DNA of 22,750 nt from a virus. The stretch covers positions 1 through 22,750 of IMG/VR virus record IMGVR_UViG_3300018040_000022; one strand, 5' to 3'. Each line of letters opens with the position of its first letter. Position 1 is the first letter of the stretch. Shown in pieces: positions 14,769 to 21,944 of the stretch. The position numbers and the translations under genes are program-made. The notes under the pieces were generated by a model that was not told the DNA's origin, searched no databases, and saw only the letters and a program-made list of their open reading frames with translations.

Positions 14769-17225
14769 TCAAGCAGCCTTTGCGGGCTTCTTGGGTTTGG
14801 CAGCGACCATCGCCTTCGCGGCGGCGACCTTCTGCTCGTTCAACTCCTGTTGATGTTTCATCGTCAGCGCGTGCTTCTCGTGCATGCGCCGCATCTCATG
14901 CTCGTGCGCGTGGGCAGCACGCTGCATCTCTGCCTCGTGCAGCTGCTGAGCGCGCTGTGATTCGAGCTGCGCAGCTATATGCGTCTGGATCTGCTCGTGC
15001 TTGTGATCCGTCACCTGCTGTTGCTGATCCTGCTGATGCTGCTGGGCAGCGTGCGCCATGTCTTGCAGGTTGCCGACGTGCTTGGCGGCGAGATCCATCT
15101 GCGCCGACTGCATATCGGTCTGCTGTTGCTTCGCGTCGGCACCGATCTCGTGGGCCAGCTTGATGTTCGCCAGGTGCTTGCCGGCGGTCTCGTACTGGAT
15201 CTTCTGTTGCTCCATCGGGCTGGACTGGGCGCGAGACTTCGCGATGGCGGCGTCGGCCGTCATCTTCTGAGTTTTGCCCTGCAGGAGCTGCATCTCAAGC
15301 TGCTGCTGTTGCTCCTGCATCTGTTGCTGTTGACTCTTCTGCGAGCCAACGCCAGCCGCTTTTTCCTTCTCGTTCGGTTGGATGATGCCCTGCTGTATCA
15401 GCGGGATCCGCAGCCGGTTCGACATTTCCTGCGCGTCCGGCGAGTCGATGTTCTTCGCGATCAGGTCCTGGATCACAGGCGCCGCAGTCGGCATCGCCTC
15501 AGCGAACGAGATCAACGTATCGAGCGCTTCCTGGCGCGCGGACTGGAAGCTCGGCCCGATGGTGACTTCAACGTCGTACGACCCCTTCGAGAGGTCGTTC
15601 ATGATGTCGCCGGTCATCTCGTGCTCCTGGTTGACGGTGATCATCTTCTCGATGCCGTCGTGCCCAATGATGCGTACAACACGCTCCGCGTCCATGACGG
15701 TCGGAATCATGTCGACCATCATCTCCCAGGTGAGCTGCATCGCGGAGCTGTACCCGTCGATGAATTCGTAGCTGCCCAAGTCCGAGCGCTTCGTGTGTTG
15801 CACAAGCGCCTTGCCAGAGACGCGGTTCATATCCTCAGCGTTGCCGAGCGCCGGGTCGAAGTATCCGATGGTGGCCTGGATATCCTGGATCGACATCTGC
15901 GCGAGCGCCATCGCACCCTGCGGCAGATCGAGCGGCTGCGTGCGGAACGGCATGCCGCCTTCCGCGTTCTTGTCGACGTTGTACGGTAAGTACGGGCGGC
16001 TGGCGACGTTCGCCTGCGCCCACTGGTCTTCGTACCCCTTGATCATCGCCTCAGTGACGAGGTATGGCGCCTTCGGCAGGAGCGCGCTGCGCTCGATCAT
16101 GTCCGAGGCTCGGGAGTTGTAGCTGCGCTGCGCGTCCTTCGAGTGACGGATCAGCGACTGGAATTTCTTGCGGCCCTCGATGTTGATGTAGCGGCCGGGG
16201 CAGCGGACCACGGGGATACGCTTCCAGTCGTAGTAGTACGGGCCTTCGAGCACGTTGGCGCCGTCGACCTTGACCCACATCACCTGCCACTTCGTGGTCT
16301 TACGGATCATCTTGTCGCCGGTCTTCTTGTTCGTCGCGACGCGCGTGACGTGTTGTGCTTCGGTGAGCTCGTGATCGTCGAGGTGCTCCTCGGTCGCACG
16401 GAGGTCGGCGTCGTACTCGCGCACGGTGCCGTCGGTCATCTTGGCGATCCACTTCTCGCGCGGGATGCGCTCGAAATATTCAGCTATGCGCACTTCCTTG
16501 TCGGTGAACCAGCCGTAGCTGTCGCGCGACATGTTGAAGCTCGCGCGGTTACCGTCCGGGTACAGCGCGTCGTAAATGTCGTCGGAGATGCGCTCCGCGA
16601 CGATGCAGCGGTTGGCGTCGGCCGCGCAAGCGTCAGCGCACTGCGGATCCCACACCACCGTCTGCGGGTTCGCTATGTTGATGACGCGTAGTACCTGATC
16701 GAACGCGCCTTCGCCGTCGTCCTGCATGTAGGTCGGCATGATGCGCCACGCACCGAACCCGCCAGCGACAGCGAACTTAAACTGCTCTTTGTAGATCTGG
16801 TCGGCGCGGCTGCACTTCTCGATGTCGCGGCACAGACCGGCAAACACATCGGCAACAGCCTCGGACGCACCGTCGGACGCAGGGCGCACCTTGCCGGCGG
16901 GGCGCGTCTGACGCATATCAGCGACCACCATGTTCACGGGCTGTAAGCAGCGGTTGAACGTGTAGCACGGCTTGCCGCGGCGGTTCTGCAGAACGACCGG
17001 ATCCCACTGACCCATCGCCTCAGCGTTGTAGATGAAGTTCAGGTCCTCGGAGTGCATGCGCCGGTTCTCTTCCCAGGCGCCGACACCGTCGTCATGAAAG
17101 TTGCGGATGCGAGTCATCAACGCGCCAGTGTCTTCGATGTCGAAGCCTTTGACGCTGGGCAACGCGCCGGGTTTTCCCGGCACGTCGCCAATCAGATCCC
17201 AATTGTCACCCGCGTTCGTACCCAT
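14769..17225 (-). CDS. Portal protein, P22 gp1-like, 818 aa
   Basis: A ring of portal subunits forms the DNA entry and exit vertex and docks terminase. The body (residues about 1-600) carries the P22-type portal pattern: DLNFIYNAEAMGQWD; CYTFNRCLQPVNMVVADMRQ; GFGAWRI; VVWDPQ; YFERIPREKW; and AQRSYNSRASD in the crown/stem part. From about residue 618 to the end the sequence becomes Gln-, Met- and then His/Glu/Arg-rich (runs such as QQQQMQEQQQQ), suggesting a long helical extension like the P22 portal barrel. At 818 residues it exceeds P22 portal (725), mainly at the C-terminus. ATG 17225 directly follows the TAA of the previous gene. Confidence 0.9.
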   Translation of the reverse strand: MGTNAGDNWDLIGDVPGKPGALPSVKGFDIEDTGALMTRIRNFHDDGVGAWEENRRMHSEDLNFIYNAEAMGQWDPVVLQNRRGKPCYTFNRCLQPVNMVVADMRQTRPAGKVRPASDGASEAVADVFAGLCRDIEKCSRADQIYKEQFKFAVAGGFGAWRIMPTYMQDDGEGAFDQVLRVINIANPQTVVWDPQCADACAADANRCIVAERISDDIYDALYPDGNRASFNMSRDSYGWFTDKEVRIAEYFERIPREKWIAKMTDGTVREYDADLRATEEHLDDHELTEAQHVTRVATNKKTGDKMIRKTTKWQVMWVKVDGANVLEGPYYYDWKRIPVVRCPGRYINIEGRKKFQSLIRHSKDAQRSYNSRASDMIERSALLPKAPYLVTEAMIKGYEDQWAQANVASRPYLPYNVDKNAEGGMPFRTQPLDLPQGAMALAQMSIQDIQATIGYFDPALGNAEDMNRVSGKALVQHTKRSDLGSYEFIDGYSSAMQLTWEMMVDMIPTVMDAERVVRIIGHDGIEKMITVNQEHEMTGDIMNDLSKGSYDVEVTIGPSFQSARQEALDTLISFAEAMPTAAPVIQDLIAKNIDSPDAQEMSNRLRIPLIQQGIIQPNEKEKAAGVGSQKSQQQQMQEQQQQLEMQLLQGKTQKMTADAAIAKSRAQSSPMEQQKIQYETAGKHLANIKLAHEIGADAKQQQTDMQSAQMDLAAKHVGNLQDMAHAAQQHQQDQQQQVTDHKHEQIQTHIAAQLESQRAQQLHEAEMQRAAHAHEHEMRRMHEKHALTMKHQQELNEQKVAAAKAMVAAKPKKPAKAA

Positions 17226-17720
17226 TTACGTGGGCATCTCGTCCAAGATTGCGCGCTGTCCGTCACCGACGAAGACGCCGTCGAACGTGTTCGACGGAAT
17301 ATATTTCGCGGGGCCGTCGTTCTTCCACTCGTGCACGGGTTTTTGGTCCTTTGTTTTCCGGCCGCTGTCTTCCAGTTTCTGGTACTGGACGCGGACCTGG
17401 TTGCGAATCGCGCCGTTCTTGAAATTGAACGGAGCGACTTTGCCTTTGCGCTCAATGACTAGGTTGTTCATGCCGGACGTGATGTGCAGGGTATAAGTAC
17501 CGAGCTGCAGCTTGCGGCCGTTCGAATCGACGCGCCGCGGATCCTCGTCCTGCTGGCACTCCTCGACGATCTTACCGTCCGACGCCGGACGCTTGACGAA
17601 GCGCCAGTCGACGGAGGTGTGTGTCACCTTATCATCTTTGTCTTTGTGCTCGATGCGATGCGCCGCTTGCTGTCGCAGGCGGATACCTTCTTCGTGCACC
17701 AACTTCAATGTAACGCTCAT
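17226..17720 (-). CDS. Hypothetical protein between terminase and portal, 164 aa
   Basis: ATG 17720 overlaps the TGA of the upstream gene (ATGA), and the stop touches the portal start (TAAATG), so it is translated within the head block. The protein is highly charged and basic, with a probable beta-rich core (QLGTYTLHITSGMNNLVIER). Residues about 96-135 carry many Lys and Arg. It has no membrane segment, Cys/His metal site or nuclease motif that I recognise. P22 has no counterpart between terL and portal. Its place suggests a packaging or head-assembly accessory protein, but no function can be given. Confidence 0.72.
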   Translation of the reverse strand: MSVTLKLVHEEGIRLRQQAAHRIEHKDKDDKVTHTSVDWRFVKRPASDGKIVEECQQDEDPRRVDSNGRKLQLGTYTLHITSGMNNLVIERKGKVAPFNFKNGAIRNQVRVQYQKLEDSGRKTKDQKPVHEWKNDGPAKYIPSNTFDGVFVGDGQRAILDEMPT

Positions 17721-17965
17721 ATGGTCTCACCCTCTGCACGTAGTTGTGCGATTAAATACTTCAACATCTCGTTGCTACGCCCTTTCAGCGCCTCGATCAT
17801 TCGGTTGATCTCGACAGTGTCAGGCTTGTAGCCATAGAACACTATTCGCTTCGTGAACGGATTAACCAACAGAAACACCCCTTGACGGCGAAACTCTCGT
17901 GCCACCTCGTCAATGGGCTTCACCCACTCCACACGCCACCAATCGTCGCCATCGCAGGGTCCCAT
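17717..17965 (-). CDS. Hypothetical protein overlapping the terminase nuclease end, 82 aa (or 68 aa)
   Basis: From ATG 17965 the gene overlaps the end of the terminase nuclease ORF by 46 bases and has no clear ribosome-binding site. A GTG at 17923 forms a GTGA junction with the terminase stop and would give 68 residues; that shorter form fits the coupling style of neighbouring genes and may be the true start. The protein is basic and probably alpha/beta: a helix (DEVAREFRRQG), two strands (VFLLVNPFTKRIVFYGY), then a helix (MLKYLIAQLRAEGE). No known family is recognised. The neighbours suggest a small head-assembly or packaging accessory protein. Confidence 0.62.
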   Translation of the reverse strand: MGPCDGDDWWRVEWVKPIDEVAREFRRQGVFLLVNPFTKRIVFYGYKPDTVEINRMIEALKGRSNEMLKYLIAQLRAEGETI

Positions 17966-18696
17966 GCGAACCAGGGTAGTCCGCCCTCAGCCGCTGGCGG
18001 CGCCTTCGCCACGTCGAACCCGCTCATGACGTTGTATCGCGTAGCGTCCATGAGGTGATCGTTTTTCTTGATGACGTTGCCCTTCTCGTCGCGACGGTAC
18101 AGGCGAACTTCTTTGAACCAGTTCGTCAGCGTGCTGAAGATACGCAGCTGCTGCGTCGAGAGAATGTCCCAGGTCTGGATCAACCCGGTGACGACAGTGT
18201 TGTCGGCCTTCGTGACGTTCAGTCCGAGGTTGCGATACGTCTCGATCAGTAGCTCGCCGTCGACGCCGCGCGCTTTCTCTGCGGCCGGGTCGATGACGCC
18301 CGGTATCCACTTGCCGCGGCGATTGATCGCTGCGACGTGCACCGCGGGGTCGGCCTGGCCGCGGTAGTATTCATCATACGCGACCGCAGGGTACCGTTGG
18401 TTACCCTGCGCATCCTTGAAACCGTTGTCGATGTCCCACGCGAACCATATCACCGCGGTGCAGTTCCAGCCCGGATCCATTCCGTACGAGCGCGGCCAGT
18501 GTGCCGGCAGGTCGAACGGCTGGATCATCATCACGCTCTCGGGGATCGGGTAGATCGCTCCGACACCGTGACCGGGGATACCAGACTTACGCGCCTGCAG
18601 CTGCCACGGCGGGATGCCGGCGAGAATTTTCTTCTTCTCGCTCTCGCTCAGGTGCGGAACATCGTCCATATCGAGGAAGACTGCGCTTTTGCTCAA
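17920..18696 (-). CDS. terL: Large terminase, nuclease part (C-terminal half), 258 aa
   Basis: This half holds the RNase-H-like nuclease that cuts the concatemer during packaging. The N-terminus has the domain lead-in DMDDVPHLSESEKKKILAGI and an AIYPIPE segment. Acidic residues expected at the active site are all present: Asp in YGMDPGWN, Asp in PGVIDPAAEKARGVDGE, and Asp in NDHLMDATRYNVM. TTG 18696 is chosen because it overlaps the TGA of the ATPase ORF (TTGA) and has a strong GAGGAGG site 4 bases upstream. ATG 18738 in the same frame lacks a good site and would overlap by 46 bases. The two frames differ by -1. Together the halves (304 + 258) match one complete terminase without lost sequence, so the split lies in the interdomain linker. 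Confidence 0.88.
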   Translation of the reverse strand: MSKSAVFLDMDDVPHLSESEKKKILAGIPPWQLQARKSGIPGHGVGAIYPIPESVMMIQPFDLPAHWPRSYGMDPGWNCTAVIWFAWDIDNGFKDAQGNQRYPAVAYDEYYRGQADPAVHVAAINRRGKWIPGVIDPAAEKARGVDGELLIETYRNLGLNVTKADNTVVTGLIQTWDILSTQQLRIFSTLTNWFKEVRLYRRDEKGNVIKKNDHLMDATRYNVMSGFDVAKAPPAAEGGLPWFAWDPAMATIGGVWSG

Positions 18697-19607
18697 ACTG
18701 CCTCCTCGATGATAATCTCCTCTTGCTCTGGATCCCATGTCTGCGCCGGCATCGCTTCAGGTTCCGGCGACAGCTCGGGCATAAACGTGATCATCAGGTC
18801 AGATACACCTAGCATCGGCGTCTCAGTCAGAACCAGCGTGCCATTAACCTCGCCGGGCACCGTGCTCATGAGACGCAGCAGGCACTCGGCGTAGATCTCC
18901 AGCTTCGGCTCCTCGTCGAGGTGAATCCGGTCCTGGTGTGTTCCCTGGAACGCTTCGCGGCCCTGGTCGTACGACTTAAACTGAAGCGTCGAGAGACCGC
19001 CGGACACGTGGCGCACAAACACAGTTTCAAATGCGTCTGCTAGGCCGTGCTTTACCGTCCGGCGCACGAGCAGGTCGCCGGGGATCATCCCGGTGCCATA
19101 TGCGGACTCGACGCCCGGCTTCCCGCAGAGTTTTTCCTGCAGAATGTCGCGCGTGTTCTTTGCGGTGTCTGTCGCCACCCACATATCGATCGGCCGGTCG
19201 AATCTTCGGCCCGGCCACCATGTAGGATATAGCCCAGTCAGATGCAATGCGTCCGCGAAGCAGCCGCAGTGCGTCTTACCCGTTCTGTTTCCACCAAAAA
19301 GAGCGACCTCGTCGTCCACCGCCTCGTTGGCGAAGAACTTCATCTGTTTCGGGTAGTGCTTCCTACCGAGCGGACAGTTTTCTAGTGCTGGGTGGTCACT
19401 CGGATCCTGAAACGAGGTCACTATTTGGGTCAGCGCCAGCGTCCGCTGTCTCTGGCGCAGGATCTCGATCAGTTTGCTCTTCGTTCTCGGGTTCATCAAC
19501 TGAATAGACTGCGTCGACGACGTCGGGTCCAGCAATTCTTTCGGGACTTCGAGCGACGAGTACACCCTGTCTACCAAGTCCTGATAGGAGCGAGGATAAT
19601 TCCGCAT
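18693..19607 (-). CDS. terL: Large terminase, ATPase part (N-terminal half), 304 aa
   Basis: This half is the motor that drives DNA into the procapsid. It has a Q-motif-like YPKQMKFF (about residue 85), Walker A GGNRTGKT (105-112), a GREAFQGTHQD lead-in and Walker B IHLDEE (228-233), then a coupling segment with LVLTETP. It ends at TGA 18693 just after a Glu-rich stretch (EEIIIEEAV), with no nuclease domain; the nuclease continues in the next ORF. ATG 19607 gives an overlap of 212 bases with the small terminase. A later ATG at 19496 would shorten this to about 100 bases, but has no ribosome-binding site, and the Q-motif must be kept, so some overlap is certain. Confidence 0.9.
   Translation of the reverse strand: MRNYPRSYQDLVDRVYSSLEVPKELLDPTSSTQSIQLMNPRTKSKLIEILRQRQRTLALTQIVTSFQDPSDHPALENCPLGRKHYPKQMKFFANEAVDDEVALFGGNRTGKTHCGCFADALHLTGLYPTWWPGRRFDRPIDMWVATDTAKNTRDILQEKLCGKPGVESAYGTGMIPGDLLVRRTVKHGLADAFETVFVRHVSGGLSTLQFKSYDQGREAFQGTHQDRIHLDEEPKLEIYAECLLRLMSTVPGEVNGTLVLTETPMLGVSDLMITFMPELSPEPEAMPAQTWDPEQEEIIIEEAV
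18701..18707 (-). promoter_or_regulatory. Strong ribosome-binding site for the separate terminase nuclease ORF
   Basis: GAGGAGG on the minus strand, 4 bases before the TTG at 18696, within the last codons of the ATPase ORF. It is one of the best ribosome-binding sites in the window and decides between a re-initiation start here and a sequencing artefact. Confidence 0.6.
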
Positions 19608-20487
19608 TCTGTTGTTCCACCGTCATGGTCCCCTTGACGTTGAGGTCCATTTTTACGTTCTCACCGAACTTTTCCGGGAAAAGATTCGCCGCAATGCGCC
19701 CCAGCATGCGCGTGTCGCCCTTCGTGGCTGCCGCAGACGCTGCGTGATCGAAAACTGCACGCGCGATCTGTGTGGCGTCGTCAAACTTTCGTTGAAAGTC
19801 CGCGTTGTCGGCCAGTTCACGATGAAATTGCACGTTGGTAACCCCCACCGCGCGCAGCGCCTGCCTCATATCCGCCGTGTTGGCGTACGTGATCAGGAAA
19901 CTTTGGCGTTTTTGGTCATCCCAATCGAAAAATTCCGATATCTGCTGCGTACGTGCGATGCCGAGGCTCTCTTCGAGGCGGTTCACTGCCTCACGGAACG
20001 TTTCGTTCCAGCTCAGGATCGCTAAAAACTCTGACTCGCTGCGCCCGCACGCGTCAGCGGCGAGCGAGAAGTCTTTCAGCTCTGCGTACTTCGTGAGAAA
20101 TAGCTTCTCTGCAGAGTTTGGTTGCGACGGGCCGGCCGCTCGCGGTGCCGTATTCTTCTGCGTATAGTTGCGCTTGCGCGCCTCCTCAAGCTCCGGGATA
20201 CCTTTACCGTAGACCGGTAGGTGTCCTTGCTCGATGCGGTGGCAGTCGACGCAGATGCTGCCGTTTCTTACGTAGCGCGCGGCGCGGTGTCCGGTCACGC
20301 ACTGCTCACCGATCCAAAAATGAGTCCAGCCGCGCGCCTTCGCCTCATCCTTCGAGACGAACCGCGTCGGCACGTAATTATACATGTCCGGCTTACCGTC
20401 ACGCAGGGGCGCGACCGTCTCCGGCTTGATCTTCGGCCACTTGCCCCACTCAGGTTTGGTAGGGTTGTACTCTCCAGCTCCGATCAT
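19396..20487 (-). CDS. terS: Small terminase with N-terminal zinc-binding motif, 363 aa
   Basis: Small terminase recognises phage DNA and regulates the large subunit. Residues about 125-290 contain two helix-turn-helix-like segments (SLAADACGRSESEFLAIL and MRQALRAVGVTNVQFHREL), followed by the family-like stretch ATKGDTRMLGRIAANLFPEKFGE. Before this lies an unusual module with Cys63, His67, Cys79 and Cys82 (CVTGHRAARYV...ICVDC), a probable zinc site as in HNH-type or zinc-ribbon proteins, though no HNH catalytic core is evident. The tail (residues about 290-363) is acidic. ATG 20487 overlaps the upstream TGA (ATGA), which favours it over TTG 20499. At 363 residues it is much longer than P22 gp3 (162). 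Confidence 0.8.
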   Translation of the reverse strand: MIGAGEYNPTKPEWGKWPKIKPETVAPLRDGKPDMYNYVPTRFVSKDEAKARGWTHFWIGEQCVTGHRAARYVRNGSICVDCHRIEQGHLPVYGKGIPELEEARKRNYTQKNTAPRAAGPSQPNSAEKLFLTKYAELKDFSLAADACGRSESEFLAILSWNETFREAVNRLEESLGIARTQQISEFFDWDDQKRQSFLITYANTADMRQALRAVGVTNVQFHRELADNADFQRKFDDATQIARAVFDHAASAAATKGDTRMLGRIAANLFPEKFGENVKMDLNVKGTMTVEQQNAELSSLLSGLGRQGVLVARSPERIAGPDVVDAVYSVDEPENEEQTDRDPAPETADAGADPNSDLVSGSE

Positions 20488-21026
20488 GCGCGGTGCCAAT
20501 CCTCTGCGCCCGACATAAAATTACCCTTCCGATCGTAGCCAGCGCTCTGCTGCCACATCAGGCACTCGTTCAGCGACTCGTCAGGATCGACCGAATAAAT
20601 CGCCTTCTGCCAGATGAACGCGAGGTGCCCTATACCGGGGAACCCGCACCGATCGAAGTCAACCAGCGTGATGTTGCGAAAACTGAATTCGACGACATCG
20701 CCCGGCTTCACCTGCATCGGGATTATCGCACCCGTCTCCGGGCCGTCTTCGAACCACAGCGTCTTGCCCGAGAGTTTGCTCGGCGCGAACTTCATTACCT
20801 TTCCGCCGGGACCGAGCACGGGCGGCCCGTCGCTGATTTCCTGCTTGAACGCAACCTTGCGCCGCTGGCGCCGGCCGTAGCCGACCGCGATCACGACGCC
20901 CTTGTTGATCTCTATACCGGGCGTCTCCAGCGTCGGGTGCACGTAGGGCAATACCTTCAAGAGTACGCGGTCGCGAAGCACTCGCGTGCGGCGGCCGACT
21001 TCTTCCAGCTCTTCGGTGAGGATCAT
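20484..21026 (-). CDS. GroES-like (Cpn10-fold) protein, longer copy, 180 aa
   Basis: Co-chaperonins cap the GroEL chamber so that a protein can fold inside. The order of GroES signatures is present: RVLRDRVLLKVLP (15-27), a short loop with GIEI (37-40) in place of the mobile-loop GGIVL, GVVIAVGYGR (43-52) and VKPGDVVEFS (106-115). Between the last two lies an insert of about 45 residues rich in Gly/Pro, and after the core there is a C-terminal extension (about residues 150-180). ATG 21026 overlaps the TGA of the preceding GroES-like gene (ATGA). Position between the GroES-like gene and terminase suggests a role in capsid or packaging protein folding. Fold assignment is by eye; a structural virion protein with a similar barrel is possible. 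Confidence 0.6.
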   Translation of the reverse strand: MILTEELEEVGRRTRVLRDRVLLKVLPYVHPTLETPGIEINKGVVIAVGYGRRQRRKVAFKQEISDGPPVLGPGGKVMKFAPSKLSGKTLWFEDGPETGAIIPMQVKPGDVVEFSFRNITLVDFDRCGFPGIGHLAFIWQKAIYSVDPDESLNECLMWQQSAGYDRKGNFMSGAEDWHRA

Positions 21027-21391
21027 AGCGGCGCCATCCCTTCCTGTCGCTCAATGAGGCGAATGTGGCCTTCATTGATCGTTTCAGTCAGCGTCTTGCC
21101 GGGCTCTTCGATTGTGTCGACGTCGGTGTCGCGCATGAGGCGGATCTTGCGGCCGACGCCGTAGTCGGCGTCCATCCCTGCGGTGGCCGAGAAGGAAACT
21201 ATGTCTCCTACCCTGCACTCCATAGGAGCGCGCTCGCCGAGCGGGAGCATCCGTCCGGGCCCGACCGCGACAACTTTGCCGCGCAGGATCCGCTGCCAAT
21301 CCGGCAACAGGACTCGACCCTCAGCCTTATCCAGGAGCGCCACCGCAATAAGATCGTCCAGCAACCGCTGGCTGAAATCTATCTTCGTCAT
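21023..21391 (-). CDS. GroES-like (Cpn10-fold) protein, 122 aa
   Basis: It follows the GroES pattern closely: DDLIAVALLDKAEGRVLL (12-29), where AEGRVLL sits in the place of the GroEL-binding SAGGIVL; RGKVVAVGPGR (37-47); and CRVGDIVSFS (59-68). The length is near that of GroES (97) plus a charged tail. ATG 21391 is preferred over GTG 21400 because a GAGGT site lies 7 bases upstream of the ATG. It is fused by an ATGA overlap to a second, longer GroES-like gene. No GroEL gene is in the window, so it would have to work with host GroEL, as T4 gp31 does. Function is inferred from sequence pattern only. Confidence 0.68.
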   Translation of the reverse strand: MTKIDFSQRLLDDLIAVALLDKAEGRVLLPDWQRILRGKVVAVGPGRMLPLGERAPMECRVGDIVSFSATAGMDADYGVGRKIRLMRDTDVDTIEEPGKTLTETINEGHIRLIERQEGMAPL

Positions 21392-21434
21392 ACTCCGCAC
21401 CTCACTGCGAAATGAAAAATCGAAACTTAACTGT

Positions 21435-21869
21435 TCAATAGGCCATGCCGCTCACTGTAGCGAGCGCGCATAATTCAATGATCGCGATCACCGCGTTCGA
21501 CGTGAACGGTTGCCCTGTCACGGAGTCGATCGCCGTAAACTGTGCGCCGACCTGACAGAGCTGGGATCCGATGTACGGGAACGTCATCTGCCACACCGAC
21601 CCGGAGACTTGCAGGTACATCGTCGACGCGAACGCAGGATAAATAAATGGGCTCGCGTTCGAGCCGGCGGCGCTCAGCGTTGACGGTCCCGCCATCACCA
21701 CACTGTTCGTGATGTCGTCGATCTCGATGCTGATCGAGGTAGGGACGACGGGCGTGTTCGTGTGGTCCACGAAGCTGAAGTCCATGAAGATGTCGGTGCC
21801 GGGGTACGCCTTTACGTTGGCGTACGGCAGAATCGGCTGTCCCTGTAGGTACCTATTGCCTATGGGCAC
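21435..21869 (-). CDS. Hypothetical beta-rich protein, 144 aa
   Basis: The start is GTG 21869, with GGTGA a few bases upstream, just after a possible 23-codon ORF. The protein is mostly beta-prone and rich in Ser, Thr, Val and Pro (FMDFSFVDHTNTPVVPTSIS; SGSVWQMTFPYIG) with few charged residues, resembling small structural phage proteins with an immunoglobulin-like or barrel fold. There is no signal peptide, clear membrane segment or catalytic motif. It lies upstream of the GroES-like pair in the packaging block. I do not recognise a family; a virion or assembly accessory role is only a guess. Confidence 0.7.
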   Translation of the reverse strand: MPIGNRYLQGQPILPYANVKAYPGTDIFMDFSFVDHTNTPVVPTSISIEIDDITNSVVMAGPSTLSAAGSNASPFIYPAFASTMYLQVSGSVWQMTFPYIGSQLCQVGAQFTAIDSVTGQPFTSNAVIAIIELCALATVSGMAY

Positions 21870-21872
21870 AGG

Positions 21873-21944
21873 TCACCGCCACGAGCGGTCGATGCGGATC
21901 GTGCAGTAGCAGACGCCTACGCGAACCTGGAGTAGCACAATCAT
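21873..21944 (-). CDS. Possible 23-residue microprotein
   Basis: ATG 21944 overlaps the TGA of the upstream basic-protein gene (ATGA). The frame runs 23 codons to TGA 21873, 3 bases before the next GTG start. The translation begins MIVLLQVRVGVCYC and ends in a basic IRIDRSWR. It fills a gap that would otherwise be an unusual 71-base spacer. No ribosome-binding site of its own is clear, so it could also be only a coupling device for the next gene. Confidence 0.4.
   Translation of the reverse strand: MIVLLQVRVGVCYCTIRIDRSWR

Noticed and set aside
14979-15989. 336-codon plus-strand frame rich in Leu and Arg
   Set aside because: The Leu-rich runs are the reverse complement of Gln codons (CAG/CTG) of the portal C-terminus, not a membrane protein.
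18690-18740. Programmed -1 frameshift joining the two terminase ORFs
   Set aside because: No X XXY YYZ slippery heptamer and no clear downstream hairpin were seen in the overlap. Re-initiation at TTG fits better, although the frameshift is not excluded.
20242-20301. HNH endonuclease domain in the small terminase
   Set aside because: Only the metal-binding Cys/His pairs are visible. The His-Asn-His catalytic core is not recognisable, so a structural zinc site is the safer reading.
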